Positions 27,007-40,566 of a DNA stretch of 64,000 bases are shown piece after piece. Under the pieces are notes generated by a model that saw nothing but the letters and a program-made list of their open reading frames with translations, was not told the DNA's origin and did not search any database. The stretch's first letter is position 1. Every line of letters starts with the position of its first letter. The position numbers and the translations under genes were made by a program. Source of the DNA: Chondrosia reniformis (Eukaryota > Porifera > Demospongiae > Chondrillida > Chondrillidae); the NCBI GenBank assembly GCA_947172415.1, contig OX359199.1:5019384-5083383 (forward strand). Reading direction: 5' to 3'.

Positions 27007-30000
27007 TCAACATTCTGTGGAAGACACTTGAGAGAGTGTTCCCACAGACCCAGAGAGCCCGTCCATTGAACCATCTGTACTATTTCTTTTAGTCTTCTTC
27101 AAGATTAAGATTCTAGTTTTTGGAGCAGTGGACATTGGTTGGTCGCTATATGTTCTATACATCGGTGTGTCTTGATTCTTCTTGCTCATCATTGGGGAAC
27201 TTTTAGGCTTCATCAGAATGTGAGGTGTGCTAAATGCTGGCAATGGAGAGGTAGTCAAAGGAGGGCTTTCCACTGTCTTCTCCTGAATGGTATTCACAGC
27301 CTCTGGATCGCTTTGGCTTGTGCCACACCTGTCCAGTAGAGAAGTGGAGGCTGCTCCCTCTAAGATCTGATCTAAACAACGCACTGAGTCAAGTCCATTG
27401 CAGCTTTGACTAAACTCTGAATTTCGACTCAAGTTGGATGTGCTTTCTTGCCGGATTGCATTCATGTCAATCCTTTGGGTAATGGCCGAGTAGGAACAAC
27501 TTCTCTTAGGAGACAGCACTATGCTGGTTTGCTTGTAAGTGCTGAAGCTTAGTGCTCTCATCTGCCTCGAGTTGATTTGTGTAATGTCCACTGATTCAGG
27601 GTCAGCTTGGTAGGCCAGAGCATTGACAATTATGCTGTCATCCACAAGATCAAGAGGCTTCACTTTCTGCATCAAGTCTGTAGCAGGAATCTTGTGAAAC
27701 TCAATCAAAAGCGCAAAAGGACCAAAGATAGTTTTCAGAGGAATATCTGGGTGATTTTGGTGATGCAATTTGCACCACCTCCAGGCAGCTTCAAACTTGA
27801 TCATTTCTGCTGCTACAGATTCATCTCTATCCAATACCAGCATCATCATTTGCTTCGGTACCACAGGAAGACAACCCAAACTTAGAAATTCTTCAGCATG
27901 AGTGTCAACATATTCCAAGATTTTGTGAAGGAAAAGTTTGGCCGAAGGTGTTTGAAAGTAGCGTGTATACTTCTCAGCATTGCTTAGCATGATGCATACG
28001 CTGTCTGAAGATATCATTTCATCCAAAAACTTCATGCAAGCTGCCACCAAATCTGGCATGGCAAAGTGGTCGGCTGCATTCACTAGACCTATGAGTGTTC
28101 TAGCCTGCATGGTGACTGAGCCAGTATGAGCATACTCAATGACCTGCCTAAATACATCATAATCAAACTCCTCCAAGAAGACTTTGTAACCTCCTTTGAA
28201 GTCTAGTAACTCTGTCATCTTGTTGGATTTGTATCTCTTTGTTTTTGCTTTCTGCTTCAAAGAACCGCCTCCAAAAAGCATTTCACGAAAAACTCTACAA
28301 AGGGAAGATTGCATTTGAATAATCAAAGACAGTAGCCAAAGTTTCTTTATACATACAAAAAATGTAATGATTTTATAAAGTGTTCATCAATGACGTTTAT
28401 CAAAAATTGTGACATCATGAGAACAGAAGTATACAGTTTATTGTACTGATGAATTCTACAGGGTTTACTTCAGGACATTTTGCTACAAGTCAATAGATAC
28501 TTTAAATTCATTTTAATATACTCATAACTGATTGATGCAATGAGGTGTTAATGAACAAAATGGCTTCTCTTGATTGTGTCACTAATCAATGACCCATGTA
28601 AAAAGTTGCTAAATGGGACCAAGAATTTATAGTTTTGAAAATAAGGAACTGTTACAGGGTGACAATTTACACTATTGAGTGTAAAATGTTCCCAATAATA
28701 TCACAGAATCACCAGAATAACCAAGATTGCACACTTGGAATTACACATGCAGAAGATATAGATATGTATTTATACAAAACAAATACTACATCCAATTGAC
28801 TGTTGTGTCATTTTGAAGTGCAAAAGAACTATTTAACCATGTCAACATGATTGTTTAAATGACACCAGAGAAAATGGATGTCTTTAAAAGAAGAGCTGTC
28901 ACATGATAATATAAGATTGAGAACCAAATAGGTTTCTATACATAAGAATGTCCAGGATATATAAAAGATTTACTGAATAAATGGATTAAAGAGCTAAGTA
29001 TTTGTCTACTAAGACCAGATCAAACATTTTGAAAATTCCTTTCCTAGGATGGAGTGGAATAATGTACTTTATCAACTTGAAATAGGAATTGCAAAGATGT
29101 CCTTAACATTTTATGTCAGTGACTCTATTTAAGCTACAATTATTCTGATAATTGTCTCAATACTTGTGTGATTTTATCGTAATTTGGTCCCCATTTAAAC
29201 AAGCATTAGCTGAAGGGAACCTGTTTAATGAAAATGAAAATAAATAAAATGGAATGGAATAACAGTATAACAGTCCCTGACCAATTCAATATTTCAAGTT
29301 CTAGTCTTACACTTAAGCAGCCAAGTGTAAGGGAAAGTTGCATATAGTGGGCTCCTAATTAGAACAACAACAATGATGTCAGCTTACACTAGTAAATGAG
29401 TAATTCATCAACACAGGAGATTGTGTAGCTTCTCAGGGGAAACAGATATAGCAATGACATCAGCTCACAGACAGTCAGCCAGGGATGCAACTTGTTGTTA
29501 GGTTTGTGAGATAACATTGAAAATGCTTACTTGCAACATGCAATTCTAATTCTTAGCAATTCGAAAAATGTAAACAAGTCAATTCACTAGAAATTTGTCT
29601 TTATAATTTGGTGCTTTAACTAAAGCTACAAGTGGTAATAAACCTTAAATGGGACAAAGTAACTTGCACTAAGAGTGCTGAAAGGTAAAAGACAGGTACA
29701 AGTTAAATAACCTTCCTGCCTCTCACTGACCTGCTGACACCCACAGACCTGATACAAGACTCACTAGTGGAGGAGTGACACACATCAAAGACACATATGG
29801 GATATGAATTACCAAAAGTAATATCAACTACACAAGGTCAATGTTCGTATAAAAAGTGGTACAAGGCTGTTAACCAGAAATAAAGCAAATGAGAAAAATG
29901 ACAATTCAGTGAAAAAGGGAGTTAATTGCACTAAGCCCTTGTGCAAAGGCTATGATGTGATAGAAATATTGTCCTTAACTAAATTTGGTCATCTCAGTAT

Positions 30001-30850
30001 TCTGTACATGTGTGAACCTGTATGAAACACTTGTGGTACCTGTTGATAAGTATAATAATGCATGTTTCTAACAAATTGAGAAAACAGAAAGAACTTTGCA
30101 TTCACATACGTATGTGTGCTCCAATTTCCAAATGGTTAAACCTCATACTGAAAACTTAATGTGACCCTTACATTAAAAGGATGTATAATGTACAATATGC
30201 ACAATCACTGCACACCAAATGGTAGAATAATCACACAAACACGTACAACCATAACTGGTTTATGACAGCGACAAACGGTGACTTATTAAAGAAAAGTTAG
30301 CATCAGAGACCAAAAAGACACAATTAGGTTGTTTCTCAAAGAACAGTTCGATCAACCGTGACCGTATACTAGCAAAAATATTCATGACAACAGGAAATAT
30401 TGACTAAGAATGTACTGCCGAGGTGTCCACTTACCTACTCCGAGCTGCTAGGATAGCCTTGACAGCGCATACTGGCTTTTTATCACGACCCACTAAAAAT
30501 GTTACATCGCAGAGGCTGGGCAAATGAGCGAAAAAAGCCATATCCTTGGCCAGGTCCTTGCTGTTACTGTAGCTGAAGGAGGGCTCTTCTCTCTGCAAGG
30601 TCGGCTCTAATGGCAGCGAAGGCTGCTCCGTCGAAACCATTTCGGCGACAGTATTTCTGCGACCCTTTAGCCTCATCGACCTAAAAGGAAACCACGAAAA
30701 GTTCTTTGAATTACTAGCATCTGTCGAAGGACTCCTAAGGCTATTTCTTCTGAAAAAGGACATAGCAGACTTGTCTCCTTGTACCATATTACGAGTGGCA
30801 AAGCTCACTTGAACTCTTTGGGGATAACCGAGACGAATGTATCTATACAA
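27007..30850 (-). CDS. BTB/POZ-BACK domain protein with Ser-rich tail
   Basis: Two coding exons, 30435-30850 and 27007-28294 (stop 27007-27009), join in phase across a 2.1-kb intron to 567 aa if the ATG at 30850 is used; later in-frame ATGs (after about 20 residues) are possible. The N-terminus is basic and Ser-rich. The BTB fold begins near residue 116 (LPSLCDVTFLVGRDKKPVCA, VKAILAARSR, then VFREMLFGGG) and includes VFRQVIEYAHTGSV. A BACK-like helical region follows (SNAEKYTRYFQTPSAKLFLH, MMLVLDRDESVAAEMIKFEA). The last 180 residues are Ser/Thr/Pro-rich and look disordered, with no Kelch repeats. Such proteins usually act as dimerising adaptors, often for Cullin-3 ubiquitin ligases. The layout recalls the insect serine-enriched BTB protein (gprs), a weak match from memory only. 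A further 5' UTR exon probably lies beyond 30865. Confidence 0.85.
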
Positions 30851-31111
30851 ATGATAAATAACTTACAGACTGCGTAAATAGTTGGCGTCAACTGTATTGA
30901 CCTAATCTCCGATACACGCCCAAAAACAGATCGATTTGCCGGCTTCGAGTGTCAACCTTTGAACAGCAATCCGATCTCGCCCTCACGTTAATTATATTCA
31001 TGAAGTACAGTTAATGTTATTCATAATAGGCTACAAAGTTCTTTTGCACTCAGGGGGCGCAGCATATTCAATTATAAATGCACTGTTACAGAGGACATGT
31101 CTATATACGGA

Positions 31112-34100
31112 TCAAGGGGCTGCTCCCAAAGCGCCTTTCTCATCAGCTCTCAATTTGACAACCTTTTCAGCCAGTTCCTTCATCTTCTCAGTGCTATAGG
31201 ACTTTGGTCTCTCAATAGGCAGCCCCAGGGCCCGGTCCCACACGAGGGAGCTTAGCACCCCCAGGGCACGGGACACTCCAAACAAAACAGTGTAGTAGTT
31301 CATCTCTGTCATCCCATAATACTACAACAAATGGATGAACAGAGAACCATTGGTGCATATATAATACAGTGTACAGGTATGTACCTATCAGGTATATTTC
31401 AAAAAGGTGCATGAATTAACTTTATGATGCATAGAAACTTAAGAGATAAGATCGCATGGACAAGTCAAAACCTCATAGCTGAACATAACAGATTTAAATT
31501 CTCAAGTCAAGCAGACTGGTTCATTCTAGACTGTCACAAACCTGCAGCAGTACTCCGCTGTGGGCATCCACATTAGGCCAGGGATTCGACACCTTTCCCG
31601 TAGCCAGTAGAATGTCGGGTACAACCTGCATAATATAATACACATGAGAGGTACATACTCATACACACCTAGCTAGATGATGAGTTTTATCATAAACCAT
31701 GGAAAACAAACTGGAATGACTGTACAATGTTATCCATCTAAATATACACTGTTCACTCCATATGACCACAACCATTGAGGTGTAAGCATAAACATTTACA
31801 TATATATTAATGTAAGGGAATATACATGCCCCAATGGTTTGCATGGGAAAAAGTGAGGGATGTACTTTTCTGAGAGTAAAGTAAAGGTAGAGATGTGTGA
31901 AACAGTCCTATCTCTAAGGATCGTATCAGAGTACCTATAGTTTAGAATAAGTGATATCTACAATGTGAAAGTCTGCTTATATTCAAAACTGCATGGTTTT
32001 GTCTATGCTCTGTCACCTTGGAGTATTATGTCATGTAAAAGGGATGTACCACACAAATTAGCTGTTCCTATAAAACATGAATGACATAGTGATACTTTTC
32101 TAGTAGAGATAGCTTAAAAACACTTTATACACTTGAGTGACCACTGTTTGATATGAGAATGTGTGGCATTCACTAGGAATTTAAAAAAACACTTTAATCT
32201 ATTCCTTCAAAGTGAATTCCCATCTCTCTAATACACTCACTTCATACAATTGCTTGACCAATTTAAACATGGGGTCGTCTGGGAGATGTTTCGTGGCAAA
32301 CTCTTGCTGGCAGGTATACCTGGGATCTGTCTTACGAAGAACAGCATGTCCGTAACCAGGGACTACTCTACCACTCTCCAAAGTCCTCTTGATGTAGTTT
32401 TGAAGCTCTTCCCTGGTAACATTGGTACCCACCTCCTTGCTCAGTTGCGTCAGCCACACCAGTACCTCCTAAATGGTTGGTTTGAAGAGGAGGATGTATA
32501 GGGGGACTTGTCAAGTGATTGAGTAACATTTATGGAATAAGACCTCAAATGTTTATGGAATAAGACATAATATTTAGTAGTAAATCTAAATGATGCAAGT
32601 TGATCTTATTTTTAGAAACTCATTGTAGCAGTTGGGGTTAGCCTCAACAAACAACCTGCATGAACACTTTATGTAAGAGAATAACTTGATAATTCTCCAT
32701 ATACAACAATAAGGAGTTGTTAAGCTATTATATCAATTGGTAACACCTGCCATTCAGATACAGTATCACACAGACAGAACACTACAGTTCTAAAAGAGCA
32801 GATTTCAAACCCATCCTCTAAATGGTATGTATACAGATGTACATATGTATATATATGTAGGTAGGTAGGAACAGTGAATAGAAAGATTACCAAAACAGAG
32901 ACGGGTGATACAAAAGGCTACCCTCCTAATTGGGGAATTCCAATGTTTTGATTTGCAAACAGGGTTACCATAAATGGATGTCATATATCAACATGATGTC
33001 ACAGAAAGCCATTCACAGAAGGAGTACATTAATTGGTTCATATTCATAGTCATAGAATCCTCAGTAAAACAACAGCAACATCAAAGAAGGATCCATTTCC
33101 ATACAAGCAGAGAGCACTTGTAACAAATAGCAGTTCAAAGAGAAGATAGGCTGATGAACCCTTACATGATTGAGAGACTTGGAAGGGTCAAATATGTCTG
33201 AATAGATGCGATATCTAGCTTAATTACATAAGTTATCAAAATTGTGAAATATGAAATCAGCAGACTCATTATTAAATTAACAAAGTTCCTATCAATTAAG
33301 AAAGAACATTCGCTCAGAAGTACCAACATGTGGTTGCCATGACAACAACCCTCACCTGGTTAGCCAGTCCATGTAGAGGTCCAGCCAGGCCGTTCATGCC
33401 GGCTGCAAAGCAGAGGTACGGGTCAGATAGTGCACTGCCCACCAGATGAGTAGTGTGAGCACTGACATTCCCTCCTTCGTGGTCACTGTGGATGGTCAAG
33501 TACAGTCGCATGAGCTCTGTGAACTGGGGGTTATCAAATCCAAGCATACTAGCAAAGTTGGCCGACCAGTCCCTGTTTGAATCAAGACTGCACACCTTCC
33601 CATCCCTGTAGAGGTTACGGTATATGATGGCCGCTACTGTGGGGAGCTTGGCTATCAGGTCCATTGAGTCTTCATAACAGTACTACACAAACATCCATAC
33701 AGAAAACTACTTGTAGTGGATGCACACATACTTCACACAAATGATTACAACTGTTCCAGGAATATGGTTGATATAGTTTTACAAAACCCTTTTAAACAGA
33801 TCAAGAAGGCTAGACTTGACAATAGTGGGAGCTATTACAATCTCAAAGAGTAGGAGTTACTTGTTATCCCATTCAAATAATGGTCTCCCTCACTGGCATC
33901 CCTCCATCCCTCCCTCACTTATTGGCCTCCCTCCCTCACTGGCCTCCCTCCCTCACTGGTTTCCCTCCCTCCCTCACTGGCCTCCCTCCCTCACTGGTTT
34001 CCCTCCCTCCCTCACTGGTTTCCCTCCCTCCCTCACTGGCCTCCCTCCCTCACTGGTTTCCCTCCCTCCCTCACTGGCATCCCTCCCTCCCTCCCTCACT

Positions 34101-36058
34101 GGCATCCCTCCCTCCCTCACTGGCATCCCTCCCTCCCTCCCTCACCTCCCAATATTGGGTCTTGGGTACACCATCAGCATAGGCCTTGGCAAACTTGCTC
34201 TCGCTCTGTAGGGCAGTCACAGCCGCACTAAACTGGCTCATTGGATGGAGGGTGGACGGAAAGTTGTTCAACATCTGAACCACGTGATTGGGCAAAGCGC
34301 CTCTCTCTGCCCATTCCTTTGACACAGCCTTCACCTTCAGGAGGTATCCATAGATATATAAACTTGTGCAAGAAGGTCATGTGATAAGGACACATGATAC
34401 AGAGACACACCTGGTCCTCAGTAGGGACTTCCCCTGTTGCAAGCAGCCAGAAGAGTCCTTCAGGCAATGGTTCCTCTCCACCTTTGGCCTTGGGCAGCAT
34501 CTGTTGGCAGTCAGGAATAGTGTATCCCCTAAACCTGATGCCCTACATAAAGGACATAAGACATGATTACATGCCAGCAGACCAACAACCCATCCCCATC
34601 TGCGGTTTCCTTTAGAAGATATCATAAGCGGGAAGGGGGCAAAATGCATACTTTACATATTGTACTTTGAGACAATACCTGCTACCACCTACGTAGCTGT
34701 ACACTTTACACATCTACGTATGTCTGTACACACATATTTAATAGATTCAACTGAGTTATGAAAAATAAAAATCTGTGAATGGTGCTGGGATATTGAGTAC
34801 AAGGCAAATCTGTCACAGATCCTATTAATTTTGAAACCACTTCAATATAGCGAGCAGTACCTTGAAACCTTCTTACTACGTACATATAGTATATAATTAC
34901 ATATTACAAGCTTATTTCAGTGATTTACCTTATGAAAGAGAAAATGAAAGGGAAATCAGAAAGGAAGCGCAAAAGTACAATGGAAGTGGGAAAGTACAAT
35001 GGAAGTGGGAAAGTACAATGGAAGTGGGAAAGTACAATGGAAGTGGGAAAGTACAATGAAAGTACAGTTAACCCATAATCAGAAGCTACTACTATACTAC
35101 ATTATGTAGGTGTTCTTAAGGACAGGGTACAGCATTCATTACAGTGTTCAGTACAGTGACTCTATGTACCTCATGTGGATCCAGTACCGATGTTTCAGTG
35201 ACCAATCCTTTGATTCCTCTCATCCCTCCGTAGATCTAGGAGAAACACAATAAAAACTTGTCACCATGGATACACTGCTGCTCAGTGCTGATATATACGT
35301 ACATATGAATGGTGAATATTATTCATTTAGAGAGGTTAAAAGGTAGGCAACATGATAAATTACCACATCAAGTTAAGAACCACACCAACCTATATATGGT
35401 AATGTAAGAAAAGGAGGATATATGTATGTGCCACATATACGTACATAGAGAGCACAAAAGATCAAAAAGATAAAGAATCCCAGGGTCCCTGATGAAGGGT
35501 GGAATTCCCAGAAACAGCTGTCTGGCCCAGTGGAGCAAGAGAAGAAAGAGAAGACTCCTGTATCCTCATCTAAAGCTCTCTCTAGGTTATTACACCCACC
35601 ATGCCACGCCCACCATGCCACACCTACCATGTTAACTGTGACTCTGTTCACTACTACTTCGCCATATGTCTGTCTAACTTCTTTTACTTCAGCTTGTTTC
35701 TTTGGAATCAGCTCGGCTAGTTTCTCCTTCAAACCACACTGATGGAGATAGATGTAGGAGTTAATTTAAAATGACTTTACTACAAATAAATAAATCCTGG
35801 AACTAGATAAATCCACTGTCGCAGTTGTTACAAATACTGTAAGTACATATATGTAGAACAGCTTCCTAAGGAACACTGAAGCCAGTAGTAATTAGAATTG
35901 GACTTACAGTTGCTGAGGAAGCATAGGTTGCTGTTTTGAGTGTATGGCGCGGGAGCTGCAACTTTACCTTTAGAGAAGAGAAAATGAAATACGACCATAA
36001 AAAAATCATTTATCATCCCAAAAAGATGACTTACACGAAGTCCAAGAGTTCGAAACAT
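31112..36058 (-). CDS. CS: Citrate synthase, mitochondrial
   Basis: Ten exons join in frame to 476 aa (human enzyme 466): 36035-36058, 35908-35967, 35628-35738, 35170-35235, 34411-34542, 34146-34334, 33356-33682, 32241-32468, 31542-31625 and 31112-31321. The first 30 residues are basic and free of acidic residues (MFRTLGLR then [15 protein letters not shown]), a mitochondrial targeting sequence. The active-site residues are all present: the His in [10 protein letters not shown], the His in [16 protein letters not shown] and the Asp in [15 protein letters not shown]. The enzyme condenses acetyl-CoA and oxaloacetate into citrate, the first step of the TCA cycle, in the matrix. It is divergent from dynactin subunit 2, with 132 bp between the start codons, so the two genes probably share a bidirectional promoter. 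A CCCTCC-type minisatellite grows directly out of the 5' splice site of the exon 34146-34334. Confidence 0.97.
33890..34143. repeat. Minisatellite starting at a citrate synthase 5' splice site
   Basis: Units CCCTCCCTCACTGG followed by CCT, TTT or CAT variants run for about 250 bp. On the coding (minus) strand they read GTGAGGGAGGGA and begin exactly at the GT of the intron after exon 34146-34334, so each unit repeats a version of the donor. Two overlapping 100-131 codon frames on the plus strand are compositional artefacts. Confidence 0.9.
34976..35058. repeat. 19-bp tandem repeat in citrate synthase intron
   Basis: Four to five units of AAAGTACAATGGAAGTGGG stand in tandem within the intron between exons 34411-34542 and 35170-35235. 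Confidence 0.9.
35455..35592. repeat. Dispersed repeat, copy B
   Basis: Second copy of the repeat at 2000-2185, in the same orientation, inside a citrate synthase intron. It keeps CTGATGA (35489-35495), a GGG/CCC-pairing segment, GAAAC (35511-35515) and CTGTC. It ends abutting short CCACCATGCCACAC repeats just before exon 35628-35738. Confidence 0.6.
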
Positions 36059-36190
36059 CTCTCTTGCTTGGATCCTCGCCTACGAGTAGGAACACGTGTT
36101 CAATGTAATCGCATACGAGTTAACGCATCCACACGCTTTCGGACTTCGTAGGCTTCTCTCCAGTGGGCACATTCTTCCGCAGTCCGAGCC
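36059..36190. promoter_or_regulatory. Bidirectional promoter between citrate synthase and dynactin 2
   Basis: The 132 bp between the two divergent start codons contain several CG dinucleotides, unlike the surrounding DNA, and no obvious TATA box. Both products are housekeeping proteins. That this segment drives both genes is inferred from the spacing only. Confidence 0.5.
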
Positions 36191-37900
36191 ATGTCTTCTC
36201 AACCTGTAAGTAAATGGAACGAAACAAGTGTGACAATTAAGTATTACCTGAGGTTCTGAGCTGTTTTCAAATTCCATTAAATGTTACTTGTGATGAATAT
36301 TTGATGGCTGTTTCTTTGTATCCTAATGTGAGAAATCTCCACGTTTAGTAATCACTGCATTACCTGGAATTTATAATTTGACTAAATTATCACCTGTCAT
36401 CATTAATATACGTAATATGTCCATTTCGTATGTAGCTAAGTATCTAGTAAATCGGATGTACGTAACACCTAATAAGCTGTCGCTGATGCTCTATACAATT
36501 ACCACGTGTTGTGTTGTGTTTGAATGTAGTACAGTGGTGATCCGGATGTGTTTGAGACACCAGACCCGCCCCCGCAGCTCTCTGAAGGGGCGGACGACTC
36601 GCAGAGTAAGGTGGTTGAACAGATACCCAGTGGAGTGAATTTGTCTTACGGAAAGTTTAGTGGCAAAACAGTAGATGGTCAATTTGTTGGTGAGTTAAAC
36701 AGTTTTGTTACATGCATTTGATATGCGTTTGATAATCTTTGTACTCCTTGCTATCTCTTATTTATTATTTGATCTGTACATACCTACGTATATCCAGAGT
36801 AAGTTGTCTTTCTTTTCCTCTACACATATAATCTAATAGACACTGTACATATATAGTCTAACAGACTGTTCCCTCACTCTTGCCCTCACCCTTACCTCCA
36901 CCCTCACTCTCGCCCTTACCTCCATCCTCACTCTCGCCCTTACCTCCATCCTCACTCTTGCCCTTACCTCCACCCTCACTCTCGCCCTTACCTCCACCCT
37001 CACTCTCACCCTTGCCTCCATCCTCACTCTCGCCCTTACCTCCACCCTCACTCTCGCCCTTACCTCCACCCTTACCTCCACCCTCACTCTCACCCTTACC
37101 TCCATCCTCACTCTCACCCTTACCTCCATCCTCACTCTCACCCTTACCTCCACCCTCACTCTCGCCCTTACCTCCACCCTCACTCTCACCCTTACCTCCA
37201 CCCTTACCTCCACCCTCACTCTCACCCTTACCTCCATCCTCACTCTCGCCCTTACCTCCACCCTCACTCTCGCCCTTACCTCCACCCTCACTCTCACCCT
37301 TACCTCCACCCTCACTCTCACCCTTACCTCCATCCTCGCTCTCGCCCTTACCTCCACCCTCACTCTCGCCCTTACCTCCACCCTCACTCTCACCCTTACC
37401 TCCACCCTCACTCTCGCCCTTACCTCCATCCTCACTCTCGCCCTTACCTCCACCCTTACCTCCACCCTCACTCTCACCCTTACCTCCATCCTCACCCTCA
37501 CCCTTACCTCCACCCTCACCCTCACCCTTACCTCCACCCTCACTCTCACCCTTACCTCCACCCTCACTCTCACCCTTACCTCCATCCTCACTCTCGCCCT
37601 TACCTCCATCCTCACTCTCGCCCTTACCTCCACCCTTACCTCCACCCTCACTCTCGCCCTTACCTCCATCCTCACTCTCGCCCTTACCTCCACCCTCACT
37701 CTCACCCTTACCTCCACCCTTACCTCCACCCTCACCCTTACCTCCACCCTCACCCTCACCCTCACCCTCAACCTCACCCTCAACCTCACCCTCACCCTTA
37801 CCTCCATCCTCACTCTCATCCTTACCTCCACCCTCACCCTCACCCTTACCTCCATCCTCACTCTCGCCCTTACCTCCATCCTCACTCTCGCCCTTACCTC

Positions 37901-37932
<32 letters not shown>

Positions 37933-40534
37933 ACCTCACCCTCAACCTCACCCTCACCCTTACCTCCATCCTCACTCTCGCCCTTACCTCCACCCTCACT
38001 CTCACCCTTACCTCCATCCTCACTCTCGCCCTTACCTCCATCCTCACTCTCGCCCTTACCTCCACCCTCACTCTCACCCTTACCTCCACCCTCACTCTCG
38101 CCCTTACCTCCATCCTCACTCTCGCCCTTACCTCCACCCTCACTCTCACCCTTACCTCCACCCTTACCTCCACCCTCACCCTCAACCTCACCCTCACCCT
38201 TACCTCCACCCTCACTCTCACCCTTACCTCCATCCTCACCCTCAACCTTACCTCCATCCTCACCCTCACCCTCAACCTCACCCTCACCCTTACCTCCACC
38301 CTCACTCTCATCCTTACCTCCACCCTCACCCTTACCTCCACCCTCACTCTCACCCTTACCTCCATCCTCACCCTCAACCTTACCTCCATCCTCACTCTCA
38401 ACCTTACCTCCATCCTCACCCTCATCCTTACCTCCACCCTCACTCTCGCCCTTACCTCCACCCTCACCCTCACCCTTACCTCCACCCTCACCCTCACCCT
38501 TACCTCCACCCTCACCCTCACCCTTACCTCCACCCTCACTCTCATCCTTACCTCCACCCTCACCCTTACCTCCACCCTCACTCTCACCCTTACCTCCATC
38601 CTCACCCTCATCCTTACCTCCACCCTCACTCTCGCCCTTACCTCCACCCTCACTCTCACCCTCACTCTCACCTCCACTCTCACCCTTACCTCCATCCTCA
38701 CCCTCAACCTTACCTCCATCCTCACCCTCATCCTTACCTCCACCCTCACTCTCGCCCTTACCTCCACCCTCACTCTCACCCTCACTCTCACCTCCACCCT
38801 CACCCTTACCTCCATCCTCACCCTCACCCTTACCTCCATCCTCACCCTCACCCTCAACCTCACTCTCACCCTTACCTCCATCCTCACCCTCAACCTTACC
38901 TCCATCCTCACCCTCATCCTTACCTCCACCCTCACTCTCGCCCTTACCTCCACCCTCACCCTCACCCTTACCTCCACCCTCACCCTCACCCTTACCTCCA
39001 CCCTCACTCTCATCCTTACCTCCACCCTCACCCTTACCTCCACCCTCACTCTCACCCTTACCTCCATCCTCACCCTCAACCTTACCTCCATCCTCACCCT
39101 CATCCTTACCTCCACCCTCACTCTCGCCCTTACCTCCACCCTCACTCTCACCCTCACTCTCACCTCCACTCTCACCCTTACCTCCATCCTCACCCTCACC
39201 CTTACCTCCACCCTCACTCTCGCCCTTACCTCCACCCTCACTCTCGCCCTTACCTCCACCCTCACTCTCACCCTCACTCTCACCTCCACCCTCACCCTTA
39301 CCTCCATCCTCACTCTCGCCCTTACCTCCATCCTCACTCTCACCCTTACCTCCATCCTCACTCTCACCCTTACCTCCACCCTCACTCTCAACCTTACCTC
39401 CACCCTCACTCTCACCCTTACCTCCATCCTCACTCTCGCCCTTACCTCCACCCTCACTCTCGCCCTTACCTCCACCCTTACCTCCACCCTCACTCTCACC
39501 CTTACCTCCATCCTCACTCTCACCCTTACCTCCATCCTCACTCTCACCCTTACCTCCACCCTCACTCTCGCCCTTACCTCCACCCTCACTCTCACCCTTA
39601 CCTCCACCCTTACCTCCACCCTCACTCTCACCCTTACCTCCATCCTCACTCTCGCCCTTACCTCCACCCTCACTCTCGCCCTTACCTCCACCCTCACTCT
39701 CACCCTTACCTCCACCCTCACTCTCACCCTTACCTCCATCCTCGCTCTCGCCCTTACCTCCACCCTCACTCTCGCCCTTACCTCCACCCTCACTCTCACC
39801 CTTACCTCCACCCTCACTCTCGCCCTTACCTCCATCCTCACTCTCGCCCTTACCTCCACCCTTACCTCCACCCTCACTCTCACCCTTACCTCCATCCTCA
39901 CCCTCACCCTTACCTCCACCCTCACCCTCACCCTTACCTCCACCCTCACTCTCACCCTTACCTCCACCCTCACTCTCACCCTTACCTCCATCCTCACTCT
40001 CGCCCTTACCTCCATCCTCACTCTCGCCCTTACCTCCACCCTTACCTCCATCCTCACTCTCGCCCTTACCTCCACCCTCACTCTCACCCTTACCTCCATC
40101 CTCACTCTCGCCCTTACCTCCACCCTCACTCTCGCCCTTACCTCCACCCTTACCTCCACCCTCACTCTCACCCTTACCTCCACCCTCACTCTCATCCTTA
40201 CCTCCATCCTCACTCTCGCCCTTACCTCCATCCTCACTCTCGCCCTTACCTCCACCCTCACTCTCACCCTTACCTCCACCCTCACTCTCGCCCTTACCTC
40301 CATCCTCACTCTCGCCCTTACCTCCACCCTCACTCTCACCCTTACCTCCACCCTTACCTCCACCCTCACCCTTACCTCCACCCTCACCCTCACCCTCACC
40401 CTCAACCTCACCCTCAACCTCACCCTCACCCTTACCTCCATCCTCACTCTCATCCTTACCTCCACCCTCACCCTCACCCTTACCTCCATCCTCACTCTCG
40501 CCCTTACCTCCATCCTCACTCTCGCCCTTACCTC

Positions 40535-40566
<32 letters not shown>

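Noticed and set aside
30842..30866. A 24-nt intron (GTAAGT...TAG) just upstream of the BTB start codon
   Set aside because: Far shorter than the 61-69 nt minimum seen in confirmed genes; probably a donor whose true acceptor is elsewhere, or chance. No reading frame tests it.
33816..34211. 131- and 100-codon Pro/Ser-rich frames
   Set aside because: Repeat-derived frames antisense to citrate synthase.
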